Source: Mactra quadrangularis
Taxonomy: Eukaryota > Mollusca > Bivalvia > Venerida > Mactridae
Direction: 5' to 3'
Length of the DNA: 64,000 nt
Assembly (NCBI GenBank): GCA_025267735.1
Contig: CM046297.1
Coordinates: 32,576,011 to 32,640,010 of the forward strand
Shown here: piece after piece, positions 50,101 to 59,919 of the stretch
Layout: the number at the start of each line of letters is the position of its first letter
Position numbering within the stretch: position 1 is the stretch's first letter
The notes under the pieces: generated by a model
Told to the model about the DNA's origin: nothing
The model's input: the letters and a program-made list of their open reading frames with translations, nothing else
Databases searched by the model: none
Program-made: the position numbers and the translations under genes

Positions 50101-53054
50101 ATCTATCAAAGGTCAAATATATTAAAGGTAAAATCTATCAAAGGTCAAATCTATTAAATAAAGGTCAAATCTATTAAAGGACAAATCTATCAAAGGTCAT
50201 ATCTATTCAAGGTCAAATCTATTCAAGGTCACATATTCCCAAGGTGAACCCAAGGTCAACTCTGTAAAAGGTAAAACCTATTAAAGACCAAATCTACCAA
50301 CAGTCAACTCTATTAAAGGTCAAATCTATCAAAGGTCAAATCTACCAAAGGTCAACTCTATTAAAGGTCAAATCTATTAAAGGTTACATCTATCAAAAGG
50401 TCAAATATCTTACCTAGAGGAACATGAACTACTTGGTCAGGGCACCAAACAGACAAAGCATACATTCCTAACTTTGTAGTTCTCTCTCGTATCAAGAATG
50501 TACCATCTCTGCACGTTTTATTTAAAATCCTCTCGGCTTCTTCACGCTCTATTTGTCCGTGAAACCACTGAGGTATATAACAGTCTAATACATACCCTGG
50601 GACATACCTGAAGAACATCAAGAAAACTAAAGAAATATTATCGTTGATATTGTAATTTAAAAGATGAAATTTTGACATGGCAAACCTACTCTTTTATGGG
50701 TAAAATTATTCAAACCACGAAATCCTTGAATGTCATGACTTCAAAAAGGTAAATATCTATAAATTTCAAAAACTGAAGCAATTGGCTTGTTTATATGTAA
50801 CTAACTTATTCTGTCAATCTGTCTGATAGCTCTTCAATTTCTCTTTTCTCTGATCATAACAAATAAAATTGTATTTTTTTTTCATATTTAAAATCAGAGA
50901 ATTTAGGGCATTTCATATATCATATTGTAAGATGTATGAGGGATTCTTTACACAATACACATAAACTATAATATTAACAAAGAAAAACAAAACTCTATAA
51001 ATTTCTACATTTTGTATTAATAGTAATTATTCTAATACAGTATAACAGGGTACAGTACCCTGCCCTTATATCTCCTCCCGGCAATATTTCACTTCTCTCT
51101 TTTAAGAAATACATGTAGTTACTTTGAAACATCAATCCTCAGATGCACCCAACCCTTTTTTCTGCTTCATTGCTTTTTTGTAATTCCAAAAACAAATGTA
51201 AAAGTCAAAAACATATGTTTACTAGCAGCAACTAATTGCCCAAACCCAAACATTGGTCTTCAGGGGCAGTCACACAACCTTTTAGGGTTGAGCCCTGGAA
51301 TAAACAAAATTTAGATAATGAAGAAAATGGTCCTACCCTTCTAAATCATTATCATCTCTGGCTATAAACCAGTCTGGATTCTTACATGCTCGTATCACAG
51401 TGTATTGTCTCTTCTTCACCACAGGTAAACATAACATATTGAAGGAAGGAAAATCATCAATGGCCACAGCAATATTACCAGCTGAAAATATATATATAAT
51501 CTAAATCTGATTAAAACCCAATCTAAAACCCTTTGCTCTAAATTACTTATTTTACATCTGACAAGCCCATTGTAAGAACAGGGCTCCACAAATTCACTTG
51601 TCACTCTGAATTACAAGTAGAATTTGGCTCAGAATTTTGGCAGAGCTTGTCCTGCAGGATGAGTGAAATTTCTAGCAAAAAAATCAAATTTCGAGTATAA
51701 AATACATAGTATAATCAAAATCACAACAAATCAAGCATATTTTATTACTTGCAATCAGAAAACATTGATTTAATTGCTTTTCATTTCTAGAAATGTCCGT
51801 CATATACAACAAATAACATGTTTGTTACAGCTTCATACAAGTTCACAATTAATAGCATTTTCCTTTAGTGAAGTACAGGACGAGTTTGAGTTGCAGCAGA
51901 GAAGAAAATTCCAAGCTGCTCGTCCTGCAGGACAAGTTGTTACAAAATATATGTTGAATCTTGCAGAATTTATATAATTTCAATCTGATTAAAACCAATG
52001 TAAAATTCACTCTTGTTTATTTTTACATCTGACGATCTGACAGTACAGGTCATGTTCAGCTGACCTTTACTATTATAATATTCATGATGTAATCACTGTG
52101 CTTATATACTTGTATAAATTGTCCATGTATAAAATGTGACATAATGTGCCAAACATAATCCTATCACAGTCCATGAATAATCTGACAGTCAAATTAGCTA
52201 GCAAATCTTTATCTAAAAAATAGACACTCAGATGCTATCAACAGTGTTTCACTAGGATTGGTTGACACAAAGGTCATCCAAATGTGACCCTTTATGTTGG
52301 GAGATCTTATGACAGTGGTCAACAGGATATCTGTTTATGGAGATTGATATAAATTAGAACTTTCCTAATTTAGGGAAAACTGCGTAATTCTAAGAAATTT
52401 CATAAGGTTTTTTTCAACAGCCCCCTTTGTATTATGGAAAGAAGCCACCTTCTCTTATTTTGAGACAATTAACAATTACAACTTACCTACAATTCTCATT
52501 TGTATACTCTGTAAGGTTACAATGTTTCCTATACTGAGAGTTGGTAAATTAAGGTCTGATTGTTTTAACCAGTTACCAAGGCAACCTTCTAAAACTCTTT
52601 CATTAGAACATTTGTTGATGAAACTTGGTATAGACTGATATTGTATACCATTGTACTCAATTCCTCCTCCTGACTTAGTAAAGCTATAATGTATAACAGT
52701 TTTAAATTTGGCACTTATGACTATCTTTTCTGAATCACGTGAGTTATAACGAAGTAGAAATGTCCCGGTATCTTTATCCGACAAAAGCTTCTCAGCCATT
52801 CTTGTCGTGAAGTCACACAAGAAAAAGTCCTCGTGAAAATATATATCTACTGGTTGAACATGAGCAGTATGAACAAGTCCCTGGATATTGAATCGGTTTT
52901 CAACTATCAAAATTTGGTTGGATCGCTGAGAAATGACTGACAGCAACTCTCCTTTGATTATAGGTAGGAAATGCTCCTCGTCCAAATTTGTAGGCGGAGC
53001 ATGGACAGAATGCCTCGCAATCACTTCCATCTTGGGTTCAAAGTTATTGGCCAT
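39937..53054 (-). CDS. Multidomain ROCO protein: SH3-SH2-SH3-SH2-Roc-COR-Death, 8 exons, 1,196 residues
   Basis: Exons 53054-52487, 51481-51337, 50607-50414, 49630-49378, 44695-44495, 43823-42948, 41813-41694 and 41170-39937 join with matching phases at all seven GT-AG introns. The start at 53054 has Kozak AAGATGG. Domains: SH3-like about 9-70; SH2 about 77-152 (FLLR 99-102); SH3 193-248 (DWF, GYVPGYV); SH2 252-333 (WFHG, FLIR 275-278); Roc GTPase about 387-720 (P-loop GHHGAGKT 392-399, WDFAGQ 582-587, THRN 664-667 in place of the usual THxD); COR about 735-960 (LDPQW 808-812, VPSLL 897-901); Death 1105-1196. SH2 binds phosphotyrosine, Roc-COR is a dimeric GTPase module and death domains build oligomeric complexes. 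This suggests a cytosolic scaffold linking tyrosine-kinase and death/immune signalling (inference). I know of no described family with this order. Confidence 0.93.
41694..41813 (-). CDS. ROCO gene coding exon 7: Roc-COR linker
   Basis: Residues 746-786. SLSKLRSCDIKFVSVDDILQ and SEEILLFLR match the start of the COR region. Found by splice-phase extension; too short to stand out by itself. Confidence 0.88.
41880..42385 (+). pseudogene. Mariner transposase relic in ROCO intron 6
   Basis: On the plus strand EDEARSGRP, then after a frameshift DATNEEMYNKARDLVYSD, KVAEIAQ, ISHGTVSTILHD, MRKL and WVPKYL match the helix-turn-helix half of mariner transposases. It then jumps to SHFFLFPNLK, DKEVVAAVEEWF and ALEHHRSKCIAL from the C-terminus, so the catalytic core is deleted. 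Stop codons and frameshifts are present. Confidence 0.85.
42948..43823 (-). CDS. ROCO gene coding exon 6: Roc core
   Basis: Residues 454-746. A Ser/Asp/Asn-rich insert of about 100 residues precedes GFISMWDFAGQ (G3). YLLVLDLSKGL and AVILVGTHRN (G4, Asn in place of Asp) follow, then an acidic helix and the lead into COR. Confidence 0.93.
44495..44695 (-). CDS. ROCO gene coding exon 5: Roc P-loop
   Basis: Residues 387-454. RLMVIGHHGAGKTTLTERL is the Walker A/G1 region and STNGIEI the switch I region with its Thr. It joins exon 4 across a 4.7-kb intron and splits Arg387. Confidence 0.93.
45598..45662 (+). repeat. (CAA)n microsatellite
   Basis: Imperfect CAA/ACA trinucleotide run in ROCO intron 4. 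Confidence 0.9.
47715..48130 (+). repeat. Dispersed repeat of about 415 bp, copy 1
   Basis: The start TCTGATTAAAACCCGATCTA, middle GTGAATAAT...AAATTAGCATGCAAA and end ACAGGATATCTGTTTACTGA are shared with 51982-52352. The frame at 47481-47783 (minus) overlaps it and is not a gene. Confidence 0.75.
49378..49630 (-). CDS. ROCO gene coding exon 4: end of SH2 and linker to Roc
   Basis: Residues 303-387. PHFSSILELVDHYKQQ finishes the SH2; a charged linker leads to the Roc domain. The first 50-60 bp of this exon, with its acceptor, are copied twice more in the preceding intron. Donor GTGTGT. Confidence 0.88.
49577..49807 (-). repeat. Triplicated exon 4 start and splice acceptor
   Basis: Three units of 83-84 bp (unit landmarks ATGAGGTAA at 49581, 49665 and 49748). 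Each carries CAG|CCTATTGCAATGGAGTGATC. Only the copy nearest the exon body keeps the frame; the two intronic copies run into a TAA after the duplicated 50-60 bp. Confidence 0.92.
49985..50406. repeat. AAAGGTCAAATCTATCA minisatellite in ROCO intron 3
   Basis: About 24 imperfect units of 16-18 bp, ending 7 bp from the exon 3 donor. Most carry AAAGGTCA, the extended half-site of several nuclear receptors. Confidence 0.9.
50414..50607 (-). CDS. ROCO gene coding exon 3: end of SH3, start of second SH2
   Basis: Residues 238-303. YVPGYVLDC closes the SH3; QWFHGQIEREEAERIL, GTFLIR and MYALSV are textbook SH2 elements. Donor GTAAGA at 50413. Confidence 0.92.
51337..51481 (-). CDS. ROCO gene coding exon 2: second SH3
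   Basis: Residues 190-238. IAVAIDDF replaces the ALYDF motif, and VIRACKNPDWFIARDDNDLEG holds the binding-groove Trp227. Acceptor TTTTCAG, donor GTAGGA. Confidence 0.9.
51982..52352 (+). repeat. Dispersed repeat, copy 2, in ROCO intron 1
   Basis: Aligns along its length with 47715-48130 (ATCTGATTAAAACC ... CAACAGGATATCTGTTTATG). A truncated third copy starts near 51505. Confidence 0.7.
52487..53054 (-). CDS. ROCO gene coding exon 1: SH3-like + first SH2
   Basis: Residues 1-190. The SH3-like fold has IKGELLSVI and a closing GLVHTAHVQPVD. The SH2 has Arg85 in TTRMAEKLL (alpha-A), FLLR with the phosphotyrosine-binding Arg102, and His122 in VIHY. The usual opening Trp is replaced by Phe. Donor GTAAGT at 52486. 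Confidence 0.9.
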
Positions 53055-53079
53055 CTTGTCAAAGCTATTAGCTAAAACA

Positions 53080-53160
53080 CTGTTTAGACCAACACAGAAA
53101 TCAAAAGTTGAGAAATTCAGGAAAAGTCCTTCATCAATGCATCATTTTGAGGTCAAATCT
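53080..53160 (-). promoter_or_regulatory. Possible 5'UTR intron of the ROCO gene
   Basis: On the minus strand a donor-like GTCAGTAAGA (around 53165-53156) and an acceptor GGTCTAAACAG (53090-53080) frame a small intron just before the start codon at 53054. Its size (about 80 bp) is small for this genome. Confidence 0.3.
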
Positions 53161-53218
53161 TACTGACTTCCACCAATCTTCATCTTAAATAAAATAAAAC
53201 AAAGTGTAGTTAAGATAT

Positions 53219-54032
53219 TAGGGCTGCCACAATATACCGGTATATTGAAATATGCAGTTGCAATGATACGTATTGCGGTACGAATTAAGTGTACCGGTAT
53301 TTGGTGATATTTTTTATTTTATCAGAAAATGTAGCAAATCGTCAGTTTTCAATGGTTCATTTCATTGAAATTAAGTTCAAAGAATTTAAGCAATCAGAGC
53401 GCATTCCTTTGTACTGGACTTGTGCAGAACATATTCTTGTCTCATCACACCTAGGCATTTTTATAAGCAAAACATTATTGTAGCCCTTATTGACCCAACA
53501 GGAAGAATACCAAAATGTTAATCATTAAAAAAATTAAATCATTTCTAAATGATATGCATTCAATAAACGTAAAGGAAACTCATTTTTACAGATTCATAAT
53601 TATGCTCTTGTAAGTTCACCATGACTGTCATGTTAAATGACACCAAATTTGACTCTTACGCATTCACAAAATATGCTTGTCATGGTAATCTCTGAACTGT
53701 AATGTTACAATTAAAAACATACGTTGATTAAAACTTTATTTACTTTGCACAACTTGTTGTGTTTATTTTATATTATAGGTCAAATAATACGCAATCCCCA
53801 TTTTTTCTTTCAGGAAGTTATATTCTTATATTTATTTTTCATGGAATAATCTCTTCCCATAATTCTAAAATGTGCAGCTTTTCCCAAGTCTGCTACAGGC
53901 ACTTTCCTTTCAAAATCCATACCAACAAACTGGGCAAGTTAATAAGTTGTTAAAGGCAGAAGGGATAATGCACATCGTTGGTTTGCAAAGCAATATATCC
54001 TGGTACGCTTCTGGTGTATCCTGACAGCCCTA
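53219..54032. mobile_element. hAT-type non-autonomous element with 8-bp target duplication
   Basis: The ends TAGGGCTGCCA and (inverted) TAGGGCTGTCA are flanked on both sides by the perfect 8-bp repeat TAAGATAT (53211-53218, 54033-54040). The 814-bp interior has no transposase frame; subterminal ATATACCGGTATAT and GGTACG motifs are repeated. Confidence 0.92.
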
Positions 54033-54274
54033 TAAGATATGTAGAAGAAATAGGTTCTCACAGTGCTTTCCCCTCTTTTAAATTCAAGGGCAAGTCATGG
54101 ATGGAAGTTTGATGCTTTAAAAATACTGTAACCCCACTTCTAAAATGGCAGAGGCTACAGTTAGGATATCATTTCAATAGCTGTCCAATAGACCAAAAGA
54201 CAACAAAAGAAATGCAATATGTCTACAAATTACAATGAATAATGTTAACAATTATCTGATTATAACAAAAAATG

Positions 54275-54645
54275 TGTTTTTATTTTCTCTCTTTCACTAT
54301 CCTTTCCAACTTTCTTCTTGCGCACCATTGAAGAAATGTCAATCTGTGACAGCTCAATGTATTAATGTAGATGTAGAAATGTGATAAAAGATGAACATTC
54401 GATGTGTATGATAAATTAGGATGAATATTCCAGCTTTGGTCTTTATATGGCTTTATATGCATGTTCTTTAACCTTGGGAGAATTTATTTTTAAATTTCTA
54501 CGAAGGAATCCAATAGATTGGTTCGCTCTTTTAGTTATGGTATTGATATGTTTATCCCATTTAAGATTGTTTTGTAATGTGACACCTAGGTATTTTGCAG
54601 AGTTAACATTTTCAAGAATATGATTATACTGAGAATATTGCAATA
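54275..54645 (-). pseudogene. Non-LTR retrotransposon reverse transcriptase fragment
   Basis: AKYLGVTLQNNLKWDKHI, RANQSIGFLRRNL and VKEHAYKAI match the post-catalytic end of LINE reverse transcriptases. Downstream RPKLEYSS and MVRKKKV residues appear in broken frames. Both ends are truncated. Confidence 0.85.
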
Positions 54646-54649
54646 ACTA

Positions 54650-55430
54650 TGATCAATCCAGATGAATTGAAATTTCACAATAAAAACAAGAACCAAAATA
54701 GTTTGGAATGTCAGTGCATTGTTTCGATGCACACATTAAACAAAGATTAATCAATGCTCGAAGTTGTATCATCAACTGAAATCAATTCCAACCCGGTCAC
54801 TCTACTGACTTACGGTTTAAAGACGAAGTAAGAGGTCTCAGGCTTCATTTTTCACACAGAAATAATGAAAATACCATAAACGTCTATTTTTTACAGTTTT
54901 GAAGACAAATCATTGGTTATTATTGGCAAATAAAGAAATAAAATGAATATTACTCATTGCTAACCTCATAGTTTTGAACTTCCGGGTAAATAAATTTGTG
55001 TAGTATACGGACTTTTAAATAGTTTATGCGGAGCAGTCAGCTTTTTGTGGACATCGTGTCATTGGGGGCCAGGTCCCTGCCCTTCTCTGATTATGGTTGT
55101 ACTTTTGGGCAAGTCGTACTTAAATTTTGCTTGTAAAATATCATATGAAAGATAAAAAATGTAGGAGGCAGTGAATTAAAGTTTACAAGTTTATTTTCCA
55201 ATCAAGGCATATTACATGATATGCATGTGTGATGATGTGATTATGAAACAAAATGTATAAAAACAAAAACAAAAAACTGTCAAAAGGTTGATAGAACATG
55301 TTATGTATATTGTGCATCAATAGTAGAAATATAATGAAACACTTAAATCAAGACATTCACCACCATTCAGCAAATAAAAGCATAGTGATGAAATATAAGA
55401 AAGGGTAATCAGTAGACCCGGAGAATAAGA
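54650..55430. other. No gene seen between LINE fragments
   Basis: AT-rich sequence without frames or repeats that I can name. Confidence 0.4.
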
Positions 55431-55433
55431 TTA

Positions 55434-56335
55434 CCGAAATTTTGACAAGATTATTTTACAAAATATAGCAAGTTTAGTAAGTATAGAAACATCTTTGATA
55501 TTCATTAGTTCCTGTAAATTATAAGTGTTTGGATGAGTGAAATAATAACGCTGAATATATTTCCTTCTATCTGCTGAAAAGTGTGTACATTCAAACAGAT
55601 AATGACATTCATCACCCAACAAATTGCTATTACATAAATGACAAAAACGATGGTTACGTTCAATATCTAAGTAACGTCCTTTTTCGATTGGCAGATTATG
55701 ATTCATAGTATGGAATTTACAAAGAGATTTCAAATGCAAGATATTTAGGCAGTTTATCAAGGTATTCTTCAAAACAAAAATTATTTTTATACAACCGATA
55801 AACTAAGCATTTAGAAGTGTCTGATACAGTACTATTCCAATCTTGTAAAAACTGGTCACGTAATCTAGATTTAACCAATGATTTAAAATGACCAATACTG
55901 GCAACTTTTTGACTAATAAAATACTCCGACAATCCAAGATCATCTAAACAAGATTTAACAAATGATATCCATGGTGATTTCACAACATCATTGATATGTA
56001 GATTGTAAGCGGTACGATACAATATATTACAAATTTTATCATCTTTAGTATCAATTATTTTACTCCAATAACACAAAAGTCTAGACTTAACACTTATTGA
56101 AAAAGGTAAGACACCCAATTCATCATAAACCATACAATTTGGTGTAGATGGGTTTTAGCTTTAATATGAATTTGTAATATTTTAACTGGAATGTTTCGAT
56201 AAGTTTTAAATTTTCAAACCCCCAGACTTCAGACCCATATAATAATATAGGACTGATCATGGAATCAAACAAATGAATTTAAGTAGAAAAGGATAAATTT
56301 AGTTTTCTGACTTTTTTGTTCATGTAAAAAAGTAG
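55434..56335 (-). pseudogene. Non-LTR retrotransposon C-terminal fragment
   Basis: In order on the minus strand: SPILLYGSEVWGFENLK (about 56270-56215), CMVYDELGVLPFSISVKSRL, then after a frameshift near 55745 a zinc-knuckle-like HRFCHLCNSNLLGDECHYLF followed by ECTHF. This is typical of the C-terminal region of LINE polyproteins in molluscs. Stops and at least two frame changes are present. Confidence 0.85.
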
Positions 56336-56358
56336 GCAAAGTAAAAACTTATATTCCC

Positions 56359-57810
56359 ATGGATCCTCAGCCCGAGAAAAAAAATGTTTTTGATGTTCAT
56401 AGGTATTATGTTTGTTCTAAAAAAGGTAAGAAATATAGGAAAAAAGTCACGTGGATAAGTGACGGTCCTGTTTCTAGTATTTTAGCTGTCATTGAATATC
56501 TAGGAAATTTTCCTGGTTTAGTATCTCATGGAAATTCAAAAACCAACTCTGAGTACTTAAAAACTAAAATATGATGTTTTGTCTGGTCTGGCAAACATTG
56601 ATCAAATAAGGCAAGTGAAAAGAAGGGAAACTAAAACTCAGTCTCATGAAGTAGGTCATGTCCGTAATGTAGCAGATAATGTAATTCAACTATCGAATCG
56701 TTTAGTAAATGGGGATAATTACATTCAGTCAGTATTTTTTACAGGTAATAAAACGCCAAGCATTATTCTTTTTAATGAAAATCAAATTAATGATTTAAGA
56801 AATATTTGTTGTTCTGGTAATGCCATATTAGGTGTGGATAAGACATTCAATTTGTGTAACGTCCATGCCACTGTGACTTCATATAAACAAGTATCTGTTA
56901 TAAGGCCTCAAGGCAATGTAAGTCCAATTTTTCTGGGACCAATTTATTTACATGATAATAGTAATTTTGGTTCGTACTTTCATTTTTTAGCCAGTTGAAA
57001 TCTAGATTTAAGGACGTGTCTTTGGACAATTTAGTCATTGGCAGTGATGACGAAAAGGCCCTTGTTAATGCAATCACTGCAGTTTTCCCTGAATCAACTC
57101 ACGTCCTTTGCACGCGTCACTTAAGAGAAAATTCTAAGCATAAATTAATAGATGACTCAGTGAATTTGGCAGATAGGAATACTATATTAAATATGATTTT
57201 TGGAGACAATGGTTTATTGGACAGTGACGACTTCATTTGTTTTGATGATAAATGTTGCAATATAGAAAAAATTTGTGCCCAGTAATCTGAACCATTTTTA
57301 AAATACTTTAAAGATAGGTTGGGTCCAATATTAAAGAAGAAGCTTGCAGAACCATCTTTATTAAATAAAATTGACAGTCACTGGACAAACAACAACAGTG
57401 AGTCTATTAATCACATTTTAAAATTAGCCACTGATTGGAAACCAAGACCTTTAATTCAATTAATTGACATTTGTAGAAAATTAGTGGAAGGTCAATTCAA
57501 TGAACTCAAGAGTGCCCTTATTGGATCAGGTGAATATAGATTGTCTGAAACGCACTCGCATTTTGGTATTTCTAATTTCTAAAACACAGTATGTAACAAT
57601 GACTGAAAAGCAAAGAATTGCTTATTTTAATAGGTTTAGAAATTTTAGAATTCAAAAAGAAGGTGTCATTACTTCCACTGATGGTTCTTTGCAAATAGTC
57701 GCACCACGTGCCCATGGAAAAAAGCCTGGACAAGTTAAAAGAAAAATAAATGTCCGCACTGTTTCAAATAAAAGACAAAAAAAAAGACTGAATATTAGGG
57801 TTAGGTTATG
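56359..57810 (+). pseudogene. MULE-like DDE transposase relic
   Basis: Segments in alternating frames line up as one protein: an N-terminal DNA-binding-like region (56359-56574), then GVDKTFNLCNVHATVTSYKQ (first Asp), PIFLGPIYLHD, LVIGSDDEKALVNAI (second Asp), HVLCTRHLRENSKHKL, and SHWTNNNSESINHILK (probable Glu), ending in a basic tail. There are at least three frameshifts and a TAA near 57283. The superfamily is inferred from the motif order. Confidence 0.75.
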
Positions 57811-57842
57811 CACATTTTTAAGTGTTACTGAATCATTTTTTG

Positions 57843-57980
57843 ATGTCGATAGTCACCTTCGGGATGCTGCTCTTTGTGCGATCGACATTTTTTTCACTAG
57901 TTTTTTATTCTATATTTATTTCATTTTTCATGTCGATAGTCACCTTCGGGATGCGGCACTTTGTGCGATCGACATTTGTT
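57843..57980 (+). repeat. Two copies of a GTCGAT...ATCGAC hairpin, 87 bp apart
   Basis: TGTCGATAGTCACCTTCGGG ... GTGCGATCGACAT occurs at about 57844 and 57931. The 7-bp outer stem TGTCGAT/ATCGACA is perfect in copy 2. The following TTTCACTAGTTTTT is shared as well. Confidence 0.8.
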
Positions 57981-58019
57981 TCACTAGTTTTTGTAATAAG
58001 TTTTTGTTGTAATATAGTA

Positions 58020-58355
58020 AAAAAATAATGTTCTGTTCATTGTAGTATTTTATGAGTGTTTCTTTGTATTTTATTTCAGGTAGATACACGTACAGATTTT
58101 CATTACATTATATTTGTTTACTGCACGGCTGTTTCACTTCATTATGTTGTACTGTATTTGTGATTTTATATATCGCTAGATTGTTTGTTCTGTATGTTTT
58201 CTAATATTTTTTGTAAATATTTCATAACATAATGATTATCTCCATATCTCCGTATATTTTTGTAATTTTTATACTAATAATATAAAGGGATTTTTCTAAC
58301 AATTCTAATATAATGGAACATCATCATCTTCAAGTTCAATATTTTATAGTTTAAA
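58020..58355. other. AT-rich spacer between transposons
   Basis: No frame or repeat recognised; probably the 3' end of the MULE-like element. Confidence 0.4.
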
Positions 58356-58357
58356 TA

Positions 58358-59908
58358 TACTCAGCAAAAATAAAAACCTGACACTTTATTTTTGTCAATT
58401 ACTTATGTGTGTTAAATAAAATGTTGTGTAGTGTGTATACATGTACTATCGTTACACTACACACCTGTTTTGTCTTGTCCGACTATTGTCAATAATACGC
58501 AGCCAAGCGTAAATTTTCAATTTTCGCTCGTAAACCTCGTGCAGACTGAACTGTATCAGATAGACAATTATGAAAGACACTATACATGTGTTCAGTATCA
58601 GTGTAGTGTAATTCACACCTAAAGTTGGTTGCTTTCATGATGGCACGTTTGTCAGAAAGAGAACGAAATCAAGCGATAGGAATGCTGCGGGATGGGGTAT
58701 CCGTTGTTAACGTGAGTAGATTGTTTAACTGCAGCCGCAACACAGTTCATGAACTTGTAAGACTCTATAGACTTACGGGTGATGTGCATGATCGTCCAAG
58801 GCCAGGTAGGCCAAGGGCCACTACCCAAAGGGACGACCGTGCCATCGTTTTAACTCACTTACGCGACAGGTTCAGACCGGCGACCTTGACAGCACCAACG
58901 TTTAACGTTACGGCTCAAACCATTCGTAATCGGTTACGTGCATGCCAGCGTCCTATTAGAGCTCGACGCCCATATCGCCATCGTCACGCTCGTATTGGGT
59001 GGGCACGTGCGCACCGTCACTGGCGGCGACGTGACTGGAATACCGTTCTGTTTTCAGATGAGTCTCGTTACAATCTCAGTCATGCTGACGGCCGTGCAAG
59101 AGTTTATCGGCGGCAGGGCGAAAGGTTCGCACCTGTTTGTGTTTGACAGCATGATCGTTTTGGTGGTGGAGGCGTTATGGTGTGGGGCGGTATAATGGGT
59201 GGACAGAAGATCCGGCTTATTGTTATCCGCGGCAACTTAAACGCCCAGAGATACATTGACGAAGTCTTGAATGTCGAAGCCATTCCATTTATGCAAAGGA
59301 ACGCCCCAGTTGTGTTTCAACATGACAACGCCCGTCCACACACCGCGAGGATTACACGCGCTCGCTTAGCTGCAACCAACGTCAACACCATGCAATGGTC
59401 AGCAAAGTCTCCAGATATGAACCCCATAGAGCATATCTGGGATGCGCTTGGCAGAAATGTTCGGCGAAATCACAACCCACAAAACATCCACGAGCTGACA
59501 AATGCGTTGGTAGCAGAATGGAACAACTTTCCGAATAACCTTGTTCAACATTACGTCAATTCCATGCGTCGACGCGTTGACGCACTTCTTAGAGCTAGAG
59601 GAGGCCACAACAGATATTGAATGAAATAACAACTCAAATTTAATTTACAACTGTTGATGAAATGATTAAAACATATCCACACGCAGTCAACATGGTACAG
59701 CCACAAAACTGATAAATTTAATTTTGACCCTTAGATCAGAACATGTGTAATTTAACAAATCAAAACGTCATTAATAACCACCAAAATCCATATCAATGTT
59801 GTGCATTCATCTTTCTATCATGCCGAACATTTGTTTTTACATTTCAGTCATTTGGTCTTTAAAAATTTAAACAAATATACACTGTCAGGTTTTTATTTTT
59901 GCTGAGTA
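58358..59908 (+). mobile_element. Full-length Tc1-type transposon
   Basis: Terminal inverted repeats TACTCAGCAAAAATAAAAAC then CTGACA are identical at both ends (58358-58383; inverted 59883-59908) and flanked by TA. The length of 1,551 bp is normal for Tc1. It carries a nearly intact transposase. Confidence 0.95.
58637..59620 (+). pseudogene. Tc1 transposase (DD34E), one nonsense codon
   Basis: One frame of 328 codons including the final stop: a paired-like helix-turn-helix (SERERNQAIGML, VSRLFNCSRNTVHELVRLY), a GRPR hook (RPRPGRPRAT), then the catalytic DDE residues: Asp in FSDESRYNL, Asp in FQHDNARPHTAR and Glu in SPDMNPIEHIW, with 34 residues between the last two. The only break is TGA at 59144-59146 before CAGCATGATCG, where CGA (Arg) would be expected, so a CpG transition is likely. 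VMVWGGI follows in the same frame. The protein would cut and paste the element at TA sites; this copy encodes only the N-terminal half. Confidence 0.92.
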
Positions 59909-59919
59909 TATATCTTTTA

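Noticed and set aside
51600..51940. Inverted TTGTCCTGCAGGA motifs as a MITE
   Set aside because: Only about 13 bp of inverted similarity with no target duplication seen.
58938..59195. Second plus-strand frame overlapping the Tc1 transposase
   Set aside because: Shadow frame of a GC-richer coding stretch; no motif.
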